DNA of 64,000 bases, from assembly GCF_003550175.1 (NCBI RefSeq), contig NZ_QXDF01000001.1, forward strand, positions 644,501-708,500, written 5' to 3'. The notes below the pieces were generated by a model that made no database searches, was not told where the DNA came from, and worked only from the letters and a program-made list of their open reading frames with translations. Below are positions 18,552 through 27,377 of the stretch, piece by piece. The DNA comes from Dichotomicrobium thermohalophilum (GTDB taxonomy: Bacteria > Pseudomonadota > Alphaproteobacteria > Rhizobiales > Rhodomicrobiaceae). The position numbers were made by a program, and so were the translations under genes. Each line of letters starts with the position of its first letter. Position 1 is the first letter of the stretch.

Positions 18552-18577
18552 GCAGCCGTTCATTGCCGGTTCAGGCG
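18545..18577 (+). terminator. Hairpin terminating sahR-metF-metH
   Basis: CGCCTGA and TCAGGCG pair across a 19-base loop that holds a further CCG/CGG pairing. The metH stop codon TGA is inside the left arm. Only a short C/T-rich tract (CCCCTTT) follows a few bases later, so efficiency is uncertain. Confidence 0.5.
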
Positions 18578-18622
18578 TAATCCCCTTTCATGCTTTCGAC
18601 AAATATCGCAGGGGAGAAAGGG

Positions 18623-18958
18623 ATGTCCGCGAAACCGAAATTTGTCGCTGGAGCGATTTTTGCGGCCGCTTTGACAGCGGTAGCGCCCGCTTGGGCGACT
18701 AGCGGACCGGGCTGTTTTCAGGTCGTGAACGTGCCGGACTGGGACGTGCTGAACATCCGCGCCCTGACCTCGGCCAGCGCGCCGATCGTCGCGCGCATCC
18801 CACCCGAAGGGCATGGGATCATCGCCCAGGAGGGACGCTGTCTTCCGCTGAGCCGGCCCATGCCCGAGCGCTGGTGCCAGATCGCCTATTATGACGGTGA
18901 CCGGACATCCTACGGCTTCGTCAAGCGGCGCTTCCTGAGTCCGAGCGAGTGCCCCTAG
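18623..18958 (+). CDS. Small secreted SH3-like protein
   Basis: 111 residues from ATG 18623, which has GGGGAGAAAGG just upstream. A signal peptide ends at AWA. The mature part (GPGCFQVVNVPDWDVLNIRALTSAS in parts, then IPPEGHGI, RWCQIAYYDG, YGFVKRRFL) is a bacterial SH3 (SH3b) domain, normally a cell-wall or ligand binding module, with cysteines that could make one or two disulfides. It stands alone between the methionine operon and a convergent gene whose stop is 3 bp away. Ligand unknown. Confidence 0.8.
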   Translation: MSAKPKFVAGAIFAAALTAVAPAWATSGPGCFQVVNVPDWDVLNIRALTSASAPIVARIPPEGHGIIAQEGRCLPLSRPMPERWCQIAYYDGDRTSYGFVKRRFLSPSECP

Positions 18959-18961
18959 CCC

Positions 18962-19636
18962 TCACGCGTCGTCATCGGGCTTGCAGCCGACATCGGGTGA
19001 GACGGTGTCCGCGCTGACGACTTCTCCGGTCAGAATGTTGATGATCTCCCGCGTGCGCGCGCCCTCGACGGCGATGACGCGGATCACGCGGCCGCTGTCG
19101 ATGCTTCCGCCGTCCCATTCCTGACAGATGACATCGAAGGTCTGGTCCGGCGCAGCCGGTTGAGACGCGATATCCGCCTGCGCGAGCGCCTGCTCTGTGA
19201 GCCAGGCGGTGTCCTGCAGTTCGAAGCCTTCTGCTGCGATCCAGACGGCGCGGCCCAGCCCATCCGCCTGCACGGTGCGCACGAGCACATCGCCATTCCA
19301 GCAGGCCTGTAACCGGAGTGCCATGCCGGTGAAGGCCGCGACCCGGCGCGGCTGCCCGAGCGGCTGGTCGAGATCAGCGGGCGTGGCTTCGGCCGGGAAG
19401 GCGACCTGCTCGCCGGGGCCGGCAGCGCACATCCGGTTGCGCTCCCATAGCGCCCGCTGATGCAGCGCGAACGGAACCTGTTCCCATGTAACGCCCGTCT
19501 CGATGACCTGATAGATGCGCAGCAGTGTCGGCAGGCTGCCCGCCATCGCCAGCGCGAGAACGATAAACGCCAGCAGCTGCCAGCTACGCCCGCCTTGCGG
19601 CTGCTGCACGCCTGGCCGATGGAGATCCGCTGGCAT
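18962..19636 (-). CDS. Hypothetical single-pass membrane protein downstream of polA
   Basis: 224 residues with one membrane segment (about residues 19-40) and an outside domain of some 180 residues that contains cysteines at RNRMCAAG, LQACWNG, DVICQEW and DVGCKPD. A disulfide-bonded periplasmic domain is likely. I do not recognise the family. It starts 32 bp after the polA stop and could be translated from the same transcript. Start ATG 19636 has a GGGATCGGGACGG region upstream. Confidence 0.7.
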   Translation of the reverse strand: MPADLHRPGVQQPQGGRSWQLLAFIVLALAMAGSLPTLLRIYQVIETGVTWEQVPFALHQRALWERNRMCAAGPGEQVAFPAEATPADLDQPLGQPRRVAAFTGMALRLQACWNGDVLVRTVQADGLGRAVWIAAEGFELQDTAWLTEQALAQADIASQPAAPDQTFDVICQEWDGGSIDSGRVIRVIAVEGARTREIINILTGEVVSADTVSPDVGCKPDDDA

Positions 19637-19668
19637 GGCCGTCCCGATCCCTCTGCCGCACGCCCGCC

Positions 19669-22632
19669 TTAGTGCGCGTCGTCCCAGTTATCCGCCGCGC
19701 GTGCGTCGACCTTGAGCGGCACCGAGACGTCCACGGCCGGCTCGTTGGCTGCGCTCATGATCTGCACTGCGGTGTCGATGGTTGGTTCGACCTCGTCCTC
19801 GCGTGCTTCGATGATCAGCTCGTCATGCACTTGCAGGAGCATCCGCGCGGACAGCCCCGCCTCAGCCAGCGCGTCCGGCATCCGGATCATCGCCCGGCGC
19901 AGGATATCGGCGGCCGACCCCTGAATCGGCGCGTTGATCGCGGCGCGCTCGAAGTTGCCGCGTGCGGCCTGCGTCGCCGTTTCCAGCTCGGGGAAGTGAA
20001 TCTTGCGGCCGAAGATCGTGCGCACATAACCCTTGTCGTGCGCCTCGGCCTTCATCTCTTCCATGTAGTCGCGGATGCCGGGGAAGCGCTCAAAATACTT
20101 CTTGATGTACTCGCCGGCCTCAGAGCGCGGGATGCCGAGCTGCTGCGCCAGGCCGAAGGCCGAGATGCCGTAGATGATGCCGAAATTGATCGCCTTGGCG
20201 CGGCTGCGGATTTCCGGCGGCATCTTCTCGATCGGGAAGCCGAACATCTCCGAGGCGGTCATCGCATGGATGTCGAGCCCTTCGGCGAAGGCCCGCTTCA
20301 GGGCCTGAATGTCGGCGATATGCGCGAGCACGCGCAGCTCGATCTGGCTGTAGTCCGCCGAGATCAGCTTGTGGCCGTCCTGTGCGACGAAGGCTGTGCG
20401 GATCTGCCGGCCCTCGCGGGTGCGGATCGGGATGTTCTGCAAGTTTGGCTCGGTCGAGGCGAGCCGGCCGGTGCGGACCGAGCCGAGCGAATAGCTGGTG
20501 TGGATGCGGCCCGTGTCCGGGTGGATATAGTCCGGCAGGGTGTCGGTATAGGTGTTCTTCAGCTTGGAGAGCTGGCGCCATTCAAGCAGCTTGATGGGCA
20601 ACTGCCGCTGCGCCTCGGTGAGCGACTCGTCCGCCACGAGGTCTTCCAGAACGCGCGCGCCCGTGCTCCATGCGCCGGTCTTGGTCTTGCGCCCGCCGGG
20701 ATAGCCGAGCTTGCCGAACAGCAGGTCCGCGAGCTGTTTCGTGGAGCCGATATTAAATTCCTCGCCCGCCAGTTCGTAAATCTCGGATTCCAGCGCGCCA
20801 AGCTTCTGCGCAAAGTCGCCGGACAGGCGGGAAAGCGCGTCGCGATCCACCTTGATGCCGTAATGCTCCATGCGCGCTAGCACGGGTACCATCGGGCGCT
20901 CCAGGGTCTCGTACACCGCCGTCATCCCTTCGGCGGCGAGGCGCGGCTTGAGCATCAGCCACAGGCGCAGCGTCACGTCGGCGTCCTCGGCGGCATAGGC
21001 GGTGGCCTTGTCGATCGGCACAAGGTCGAACGTCACCTGCGCTTTGCCGGTGCCCGCGACCTCCTTGTAAGTGATGCAGGTATGGCCGAGGTGCCGCCGC
21101 GCGAGTTCGTCCATCCCGTGCGTGCCGCGCCCCGTGTCGAGCGCGTAGGAGATCAGCATGGTGTCGTCGATGGCGCGCATCTCGATGCCCAGCCCGAGCA
21201 GAACGAGATAGTCGTATTTCAGGTTCTGCCCGATCTTGAGGATGCCATCGTCTTCCAGCACCGGCTTGAGCGCTTCGAGCGCGGCATCGCGTGGCACCTG
21301 CGCCAGCCCGTTGGCGTCGCCAAAGTCGAGTTCGTCGGCCTTGCGGTGCGCCATCGGCACGTAGCAGGCTTCGCCGGGCTTCAACGCCATGGACACGCCG
21401 ACGACCTCGGCGCGCATGGCGCTGAGCGAGGTCGTTTCGATGTCGAAAGCGAAGTAGCCCTGCTCCCGCGCGCGGGCGAGCCATTCGTTCAGCCGCTCCA
21501 GCGTCGTGACGGTCTCATAGGCGTCGCGGTCGATCGGGATGTCGCGAATCGCCTTGGCCCGGTGCGTGGCCAGATGCGCCGGGCCGGGCGCGCCGTCGGT
21601 TGTTTCATCGTCGTCCGCGTCCTCGGCGGGCTCGCCGTCGGGGGCAAGGCTCTCATCCGCCGCGACCTTGTCCATGTCCAGGCCATAAGCGTCGGCCACG
21701 CGCTTTGTGAGCGTCGTGAACTCCATCGCCTTGCAGAAGGCGATCAGCTTCTTGCCGTCCACCTCCGGCGAGCCCAGCTCTTCCAGCGGATGCTCCAGCG
21801 GCACCTCGCTGTCCAGTTCCACCAGCTTGCGTGAGATGCGCGCCTGCTCGGCATATTGGATGACGTTCTCGCGGCGCTTGTTCTGCTTGATCTCGCCGGC
21901 GCGCTCCAGCAGCGTCTCGACATCGCCGAACTGCTCGATGAGCTGCGCCGCGGTCTTCACGCCGATGCCGGGAATTCCGGGGATGTTGTCGGTGCTGTCG
22001 CCCGCCAGCGCCTGCACCTCGACGACCTTGTCCGGCCCGACCCCGAACTTCTTGACGACCTCGTCACGGCCGATCCGCCGCTCGTTGCCCGGCATCGGGT
22101 CATACATCGAAACGTCATCGCCCACGAGCTGCATCAGGTCCTTGTCGCCGGAGACGATTGTGATCTCCGCGCCGGTGCCCTTTGCCTGCGCCACATAGGT
22201 GGCGATCAGGTCGTCGGCCTCGTAGCCCTCCTGCTCGATGGGCGTCAGGCCGAAGGCGCGCACCGCCTCACGGATCAGCGGGAACTGCGGCACCAGCTCT
22301 TCCGGCGGCTCGTCGCGGTTGGCCTTGTAGGCGTCGTAGATCTCGTTGCGGAAGCTCTCGCCGGAATGGTCGAACACAACGCCGACATGGGTGGGCTTGC
22401 CATCATCCAGCCCCTCGCGCAGCAGCTTCCACAGCATGTTGCAAAACGTCATGACCGCGCCGGTGGGCGTGCCGTCGGAGCGGGTGAAGCTCGCGCCGCG
22501 CGCCTGGCTGGCCTTGAACATGGCGAAATAGGCGCGGAAGATGTAGGCCGAGCCGTCGATCAGGTAGATATGCGCGCTTTCGTCCAGCGCGGGCGCGTGT
22601 TTCGGGCTGGCGGATGTGCTTCGTTTCGACAT
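19669..22632 (-). CDS. polA: DNA polymerase I
   Basis: 987 residues with all three domains. The 5' nuclease (about 20-330) shows YLIDGSAYIFRAYFA, EADDLIATY and GDSTDNIPGIPGIGVKTA. The 3'-5' exonuclease (about 370-590) keeps FAFDIETTSLSAM and YAAEDADVTLRLW, so proofreading should work. The polymerase has LISADYSQIELRVLAHIA (motif A), RSRAKAINFGIIYGIS (motif B) and LLQVHDELIIEA (motif C). It repairs gaps and removes RNA primers. An acidic linker (residues about 325-350) is longer than in E. coli. A hypothetical membrane protein gene follows by 32 bp; a tRNA-Arg gene lies divergently upstream. Confidence 0.98.
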   Translation of the reverse strand: MSKRSTSASPKHAPALDESAHIYLIDGSAYIFRAYFAMFKASQARGASFTRSDGTPTGAVMTFCNMLWKLLREGLDDGKPTHVGVVFDHSGESFRNEIYDAYKANRDEPPEELVPQFPLIREAVRAFGLTPIEQEGYEADDLIATYVAQAKGTGAEITIVSGDKDLMQLVGDDVSMYDPMPGNERRIGRDEVVKKFGVGPDKVVEVQALAGDSTDNIPGIPGIGVKTAAQLIEQFGDVETLLERAGEIKQNKRRENVIQYAEQARISRKLVELDSEVPLEHPLEELGSPEVDGKKLIAFCKAMEFTTLTKRVADAYGLDMDKVAADESLAPDGEPAEDADDDETTDGAPGPAHLATHRAKAIRDIPIDRDAYETVTTLERLNEWLARAREQGYFAFDIETTSLSAMRAEVVGVSMALKPGEACYVPMAHRKADELDFGDANGLAQVPRDAALEALKPVLEDDGILKIGQNLKYDYLVLLGLGIEMRAIDDTMLISYALDTGRGTHGMDELARRHLGHTCITYKEVAGTGKAQVTFDLVPIDKATAYAAEDADVTLRLWLMLKPRLAAEGMTAVYETLERPMVPVLARMEHYGIKVDRDALSRLSGDFAQKLGALESEIYELAGEEFNIGSTKQLADLLFGKLGYPGGRKTKTGAWSTGARVLEDLVADESLTEAQRQLPIKLLEWRQLSKLKNTYTDTLPDYIHPDTGRIHTSYSLGSVRTGRLASTEPNLQNIPIRTREGRQIRTAFVAQDGHKLISADYSQIELRVLAHIADIQALKRAFAEGLDIHAMTASEMFGFPIEKMPPEIRSRAKAINFGIIYGISAFGLAQQLGIPRSEAGEYIKKYFERFPGIRDYMEEMKAEAHDKGYVRTIFGRKIHFPELETATQAARGNFERAAINAPIQGSAADILRRAMIRMPDALAEAGLSARMLLQVHDELIIEAREDEVEPTIDTAVQIMSAANEPAVDVSVPLKVDARAADNWDDAH

Positions 22633-22792
22633 GATGCGCGACTATATGGGGTGTAGCGGCATGGGGCAAAGCCGTTTGCGCCGCCATCCGCAGCCGCGAT
22701 GCGCCGGCTGCGCCGGGGGGCGAGAAATCTCTTGCATCGCCGGGGCGTGAGCGTGCAATTCTTTGAGGGGCGCGCTATGCTGGCGCGCGTTC

Positions 22793-22869
22793 GGTCCCGT
22801 AGCTCAGTTGGATAGAGCGCCAGCCTCCGAAGCTGGAGGTCGCAGGTTCGAATCCTGCCGGGACCGCCA
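22793..22869 (+). tRNA. tRNA-Arg (anticodon CCG)
   Basis: 77 bases including an encoded CCA. Acceptor GGTCCCG pairs with CGGGACC, D-arm has AGCTCAGTTGGATAGAGC, the anticodon stem CCAGC/GCTGG holds loop CTCCGAA with anticodon CCG, and the T-arm has GGTTCGAATCC. Reads CGG codons. Two AT-rich unusual genes follow its 3' end directly, a common position for acquired DNA. Confidence 0.97.
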
Positions 22870-22901
22870 CATGTTGGGCAAATGATCCCATTTGATTTCC
22901 C

Positions 22902-23303
22902 ATGAGCACCCTGTTCAAGTCTTGTATTCTGTCGTTGCTTATGATTCTGCCATACGCACATGTTGCGGCAGAACCGCTTTTCCTCGATTGTCAGGTCAAG
23001 ACAATCTGGAGTTCAAAAAATGGAAAATTTCGGTACGGTGAAGGCATCAGCGATATCTTCGTTCTCGAAATGCAAGGGAGAGACTTGATACACTTGGACA
23101 CGCCGAACAATTGCGAGGATGGTGAAGAAAAAATCGAAGTTAGTGAAACCGAAATTTTTTATAGATGCAAGCAGAATTATAGTGATAAAACCATCGTTAG
23201 TAGCTACATAATCAATAGAGTAAATGGCGATTATTTTGCTTCTAAAGCGCATGTTAACGGGAGCGCCAAAGCGTTTATGGGCTCGTGCTCAAAGAAAGAA
23301 TAA
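22902..23303 (+). CDS. Small secreted protein in AT-rich patch, unknown function
   Basis: 133 residues with a signal peptide ending near VAAE. The mature domain has four cysteines (LDCQV, NNCED, YRCKQN, GSCSKK), so two disulfides are possible. Base composition is clearly more AT-rich than the surrounding genes, with codons such as AAA, ATA and AAT that are rare elsewhere here. It starts 32 bp after tRNA-Arg and ends 12 bp from a convergent AT-rich gene. Composition and place suggest horizontal transfer. I do not recognise the family. Confidence 0.7.
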   Translation: MSTLFKSCILSLLMILPYAHVAAEPLFLDCQVKTIWSSKNGKFRYGEGISDIFVLEMQGRDLIHLDTPNNCEDGEEKIEVSETEIFYRCKQNYSDKTIVSSYIINRVNGDYFASKAHVNGSAKAFMGSCSKKE

Positions 23304-23315
23304 AAATTTTGATAT

Positions 23316-24134
23316 TCACTCTTCTAAATATAAAATCTTATTCCAATCGTTAATTGTATCGAGCGGTTGTTGAGTCTCAAAATTAGGGCAAGAACGATAG
23401 TAATTTTTGAATATTTTGTCATCCACAAACACGCTGTATATGCCGTATTCATTCTCTTTTTTGAGGTGAATGCCAATTTGAAGATCAGGGGTATCTGGGA
23501 AAAGCCTTTTAGCGTGAAATTTGTCGCTGTCGAGCTCGAAATCAAAATCTATATCGCCATATCTTTTCACAACGTCGATAGTCTCTACGGCGTGTAGCAT
23601 TTTTTCTTTTAGATGTGTGTCTTTTACGCGTTGCGCATAACGCCGTGCATGATCAACATGCGGATTGCGGTAGTAGCGAAAGATTTGCCAGCTCTTTACG
23701 AGTTCCGTGGCATAAAATGTAAATCGGAGGTTATCTTTGTAATATTCCTCCAGATCATTATTTGTTTTCCAATCAATTGCATCTGGATATAAGACGTAAT
23801 CTTTCGTGCCGATGGCGTCAAAATCAATAAAATGTGGATATTTTTCGACAAGATCATCAAACCGTTTTTTCAAGGCGTCTCGATTCATATCGGAGACGTT
23901 TTGAAGTTCCAACATTATATTTTCATACATCGCGAGGAAACGATCGGGGTTCTGCCAGATCAGAATGTTCGCAATTTCACGCCTGAGCGTGGCAAGGTAG
24001 TGAAAGCGATCATGGGCCTGTGAGCGCATAAGTTCCTTGATTTTATGGCGATCATTGTTGGCTTGTAACTTAAGCCCAATTGCAATCCCACCAATCAAAG
24101 CGATGATGCCGATGAATATTGTTGCCCAGTCCAT
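23316..24134 (-). CDS. Hypothetical membrane-anchored protein in AT-rich patch
   Basis: 272 residues, one N-terminal membrane segment (about residues 5-23) and a charged, mostly helical soluble part with many aromatic and basic residues (DRFHYLATLRRE, RYYRNPHVDHARRYAQR) and an acidic beta-looking end. No known motif, nuclease site or nucleotide-binding loop is visible. Like its convergent neighbour it is AT-rich and atypical for this genome. It could belong to an accessory or defence locus next to the tRNA, but nothing in the sequence proves that. Confidence 0.7.
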   Translation of the reverse strand: MDWATIFIGIIALIGGIAIGLKLQANNDRHKIKELMRSQAHDRFHYLATLRREIANILIWQNPDRFLAMYENIMLELQNVSDMNRDALKKRFDDLVEKYPHFIDFDAIGTKDYVLYPDAIDWKTNNDLEEYYKDNLRFTFYATELVKSWQIFRYYRNPHVDHARRYAQRVKDTHLKEKMLHAVETIDVVKRYGDIDFDFELDSDKFHAKRLFPDTPDLQIGIHLKKENEYGIYSVFVDDKIFKNYYRSCPNFETQQPLDTINDWNKILYLEE

Positions 24135-24360
24135 CGCAGCCCCCTGACGATTGTATAAGAGTGCCTAAAATTTTAAAATCTGCGATCGTTGAATTCTGAT
24201 GGCTCGCCGTATTCATCGCGAGCTAACGTGATCCTATGCCTATCCCTTCTTCAGGTCTTGTTTCAAGGTGGAATGAGTGTGAGATCCCCCAGCGGAGGCG
24301 CTGGCGCTGGCGTGTGTCGGTGCTATCCTTTTCCTTTAATGCAAACACAAGGAGGACGCC

Positions 24361-25791
24361 ATGAGCGAAGGCCGCTGCACCCCATCCCGCCGCGCGGTTC
24401 TCGCCGGCGCACTCGGCTCCGCCTCGCTGCTCGCTGGCGGCCGCTGGCCCGCGCTGGCGGCTGACGGCGCGCGCGAATTTGCGCTCGACATCGGCCCCGC
24501 CGAAGTGCAGATCGCGCCGCAGCCCGCGCCCGCCACCCGCATCTGGAGCTACAACGGCGCGCTGCCCGGCCCGGAACTGCGCGTGCGCCAGGGCGAGCGG
24601 CTGCGCGTCATCGTCACCAACACGCTCGATGAGCCGACCACCGTCCACTGGCACGGCATCCGCCTGCCCAACGCGATGGACGGCGTCCCGCACCTGACGC
24701 AAGCGCCGATCGCGCCGGGCGGGCGCTTCGTCTACGAATTCGATGCCGTGGACGCCGGCACATTCTGGTATCACCCGCACATGCGCAGCGCCGAACAGAC
24801 CGCGCGCGGCCTCTACGGTCCGCTGATCATCGAGGAGCGCGACCCGCCGCGCGTGGACCGCGACATCACCTGGGTGCTCGATGACTGGCGGCTGGCGCGC
24901 AGCGCGCAGATCACCGAGGACTTCGGCCACTTCCACGACATCACCCATGCCGGGCGCATCGGCAACACGGTGACGATCAACGGCGCGATCCCCGAGACCT
25001 TCAAGGTGCGCCGGGGCGAGCGCATCCGCCTGCGCCTCATCAACGCGGCGAATGCGCGGAACTTCGCGCTGGACCTTGGGGCGCACGCGCCGGTGATTGT
25101 CGCGCTGGACGGCCAGCCGGTGGAGCCCCATACGCCGCGCGGCGGGATGGTGGTGCTCGGCCCCGCGATGCGCGTCGACCTGATCCTCGACATGATGGAA
25201 CCAGCCGGCAGCCGCACGCGTGTCGTCGACCGCTTCTATCAGGGGCGCGATTATCGGCTGGTGGATTTCGTCTACGACGAGGAACCGCTGCGCGACGCGC
25301 CGCCCGACTGGACTCTCGCGCTACCCGCCAACCCGCTGACGGAACCGGACGTTGCGAACGCTACGCGCCACGAAATCAGCTTTACCGGCGGCGCCATGGG
25401 CGGGATGCGTGGGGCGCAAGTCCGCGGCGAATGGCGCGACATGCGCAGCATGGTCCGCGCCGGCCTCGCTTGGGCGATCAACGGCGTAGCGGCGCATGGC
25501 CATGTCATGGAGCCGATGGTCACAATGCAGCGCGGCACGACGCATATTCTCGACATGGTCAACCAGAGCGCTTTCTTTCATCCGATCCATCTGCACGGGC
25601 ATCATTTCCGCGTCCTCTCGCGCAATGGCGAGCCGGTGCGGCACAAGCCTTGGCAGGACACGGTGCTGATGGCCCCGGACGATCGGGTCGAGGTCGCCTT
25701 TGTCGCCGACAACCCGGGCGACTGGATGTTCCACTGCCACATCCCCGAGCACATGGAAGCGGGCATGATGGGCGTGGTCCGCGTGACCTGA
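24361..25791 (+). CDS. Tat-exported multicopper oxidase
   Basis: 476 residues. The N-terminus PSRRAVLAG followed by a hydrophobic stretch is a twin-arginine signal, so the folded copper enzyme is exported to the periplasm. All copper motifs are present: HWHG (96-99), FWYHPHM (136-141), HPIHLHGHHF and HCHIPEHMEAGM (458-469) with methionine as axial type 1 ligand. This family includes CueO-like cuprous oxidases and laccases. Residues 370-390 hold a modest methionine-rich segment (GGAMGGMRG, MRSMV), weaker than the CueO Met-rich insert. GGAGG lies 6 bases before ATG. A copper-detoxifying role fits but substrate is not certain. Confidence 0.93.
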   Translation: MSEGRCTPSRRAVLAGALGSASLLAGGRWPALAADGAREFALDIGPAEVQIAPQPAPATRIWSYNGALPGPELRVRQGERLRVIVTNTLDEPTTVHWHGIRLPNAMDGVPHLTQAPIAPGGRFVYEFDAVDAGTFWYHPHMRSAEQTARGLYGPLIIEERDPPRVDRDITWVLDDWRLARSAQITEDFGHFHDITHAGRIGNTVTINGAIPETFKVRRGERIRLRLINAANARNFALDLGAHAPVIVALDGQPVEPHTPRGGMVVLGPAMRVDLILDMMEPAGSRTRVVDRFYQGRDYRLVDFVYDEEPLRDAPPDWTLALPANPLTEPDVANATRHEISFTGGAMGGMRGAQVRGEWRDMRSMVRAGLAWAINGVAAHGHVMEPMVTMQRGTTHILDMVNQSAFFHPIHLHGHHFRVLSRNGEPVRHKPWQDTVLMAPDDRVEVAFVADNPGDWMFHCHIPEHMEAGMMGVVRVT

Positions 25792-25902
25792 GCGCCGCGG
25801 ACTTGCATTCGCCGCAGCGGCCGCCCAAAAGCTGATTCCCCCGGTGGGCAAAATACGCTAGCAAAGTCACGGTGTTTTGCATGACCAGTCCGGGGGAGCC
25901 TT

Positions 25903-26619
25903 ATGAACCGTTCAGTCCTGACATTTCTCCTTTTGATCGTCGCGGTGGTGGCCATCGGCGCGGCCGTGTGGGCGTATAACGAGCAGGCGCGTCTGGCCGA
26001 TGAGCTGGCCGCGGCGCAGACCGCGCAGCAGGAGGCCGAAGAAGCGCGGGCGGCCGCCGAGAGCAGCCTGGAAGAAGCGCAGCAGGCCGCCGAGGAAGCC
26101 CGCGCCGAGGTTGACCGGCTCAGCGACCAGCTTGAGGCGCGCCAGGCGCGGATCAGTGAACTGGAACAGCAGATCGAGGAGTTGACCGCGCAGAACGAAG
26201 AGTTGGCTGCCCAAAACGAGCAGTTGACCGCGCAGAACGAAGAGTTGACCGCAACCACCGAGGAACTGCGGGCGGAGACGCGGGATGAGTCCCAAGAGTT
26301 AGCTGCGCTGAGGGACGAACTGTCCAGCGCCCGTACCGAACTGGAAGCGACCAAGAGCGACCTTGCTGCGGCACAGGAGAAGCTTGCCTCGACGCAGGAG
26401 GACCTTGCTGCCACCAAGGAAGAGCTGGCCGCAACGAAGGAAGAGCTTTCGCAAACGCAGCAGGCGCTGAAGGAGCAGAAGGCGGCTACAGAAGAAGCCC
26501 GAGAGCAGATGCAGGCGGCGCAGCGGGCGGCCCGGGAAGCTCGTGCCGAGGCCGAAGCCGCCCGGCAGGCGGCGGAAGAGGCCCGTGCCGAAGAGCCGGC
26601 TCCAACCGAAGGCAACTGA
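25903..26619 (+). CDS. Membrane-anchored coiled-coil protein
   Basis: 238 residues: one N-terminal membrane segment (about 5-24) followed by an unbroken heptad-repeat coiled coil to residue 225 and a short tail. Segments such as EELTAQNEELAAQNEQL repeat every 7 or 14 residues, and the DNA itself carries a 25-base direct repeat (26181-26205 and 26223-26247, 42 bases apart). Composition is almost only A, E, Q, L, R, K, T. No enzymatic domain. It could be a spacer or scaffold in the periplasm. GGGGGAG precedes the ATG. Function unknown; similarity searches would be swamped by coiled-coil bias. Confidence 0.8.
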   Translation: MNRSVLTFLLLIVAVVAIGAAVWAYNEQARLADELAAAQTAQQEAEEARAAAESSLEEAQQAAEEARAEVDRLSDQLEARQARISELEQQIEELTAQNEELAAQNEQLTAQNEELTATTEELRAETRDESQELAALRDELSSARTELEATKSDLAAAQEKLASTQEDLAATKEELAATKEELSQTQQALKEQKAATEEAREQMQAAQRAAREARAEAEAARQAAEEARAEEPAPTEGN

Positions 26620-26700
26620 TTTCGGTCGACGCGCGTCCGGCTCGATGCATCGGGCGCGCGCTTGGCTGTCCAGCCAGTTCGCCGTACCGTCAAATGCAGC

Positions 26701-26725
26701 GCGGCAGCAGCTTGCACGCTGCCGC
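26701..26725. terminator. Hairpin between coiled-coil gene and response regulator
   Basis: Perfect 8-bp stem GCGGCAGC / GCTGCCGC with a 9-base loop in the convergent gap, immediately next to the response-regulator stop codon. No clear T-run on either side; a plausible shared terminator. Confidence 0.5.
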
Positions 26726-26726
26726 C

Positions 26727-27110
26727 TTACTCCATAGCTTCGTGAAGCTCTTTCAGCGAAAACGGCTTGAGCAGCAGCTTCTTCGCACCCAGCCCCTTTG
26801 CGAGCTGCAGGGCGAGCGATCCCGTCACCTTGCTGCCGCCGCCCGACATGGCGACGATGCGGGGTCGGGCAGATTGCGGCCGCTTCTCCAATTCCAGTAA
26901 CACTTCTAGCCCGTCTTTCTGCGGCATAAGGATGTCGAGAAGGACGACGCTGAAGCCGTCATCGTTGATCTTCTGCAGAGCCTCATCGCCGTTGACGGCC
27001 TCTTCCACTTCCCAGTCTGCGCTAAGCAGAACATCGCGCATCACTTCGCGGAATTCATCGTTGTCGTCGACGATCAGACAAGATTGCTTTGCGCCTTCTC
27101 GATTTGTCAT
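26727..27110 (-). CDS. Single-domain response regulator (CheY-like receiver)
   Basis: 127 residues, one receiver domain: acidic pair VDDND (15-16), phospho-acceptor D59 in VVLLDILMP, the T/S switch position in AMSGGGSK, and the lysine in LLLKPFSLKEL. No output domain, so it signals by protein contact in a phosphorelay or to a motor or kinase. It is divergent from a PAS/Zn-cluster protein gene 267 bp away, and a relation between the two is possible. Its cognate kinase is not adjacent. Confidence 0.92.
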   Translation of the reverse strand: MTNREGAKQSCLIVDDNDEFREVMRDVLLSADWEVEEAVNGDEALQKINDDGFSVVLLDILMPQKDGLEVLLELEKRPQSARPRIVAMSGGGSKVTGSLALQLAKGLGAKKLLLKPFSLKELHEAME

Positions 27111-27377
27111 TGGTTAACGTCCTCGCGCTAGCGTGTCGCGTTTTCGCGAACGCTGGTCAGGTCGACCGCGCGACACGGCGCTTCGCCCCTAGAGGCTGAC
27201 AAATAACGGCTTGGAGTCTCTCATATTGGTGGGCCCGATAATAGCAGGTAAGCATTTTTGCGTCGCCTTTTGTTAAAAATAAATAAAGACGCAAGATTAT
27301 TGGTGTATATCTGCGGGAGTCAATCAATAGACTTTGAAGTCTGTTGAGGGTTGTTCTCGGCTGCCCCGCCTGAAGCG

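Noticed and set aside
24135-24340. attR-like repeat of the tRNA-Arg 3' end bordering the AT-rich patch
   Set aside because: No copy of the T-arm/acceptor sequence found there, and no integrase gene nearby.
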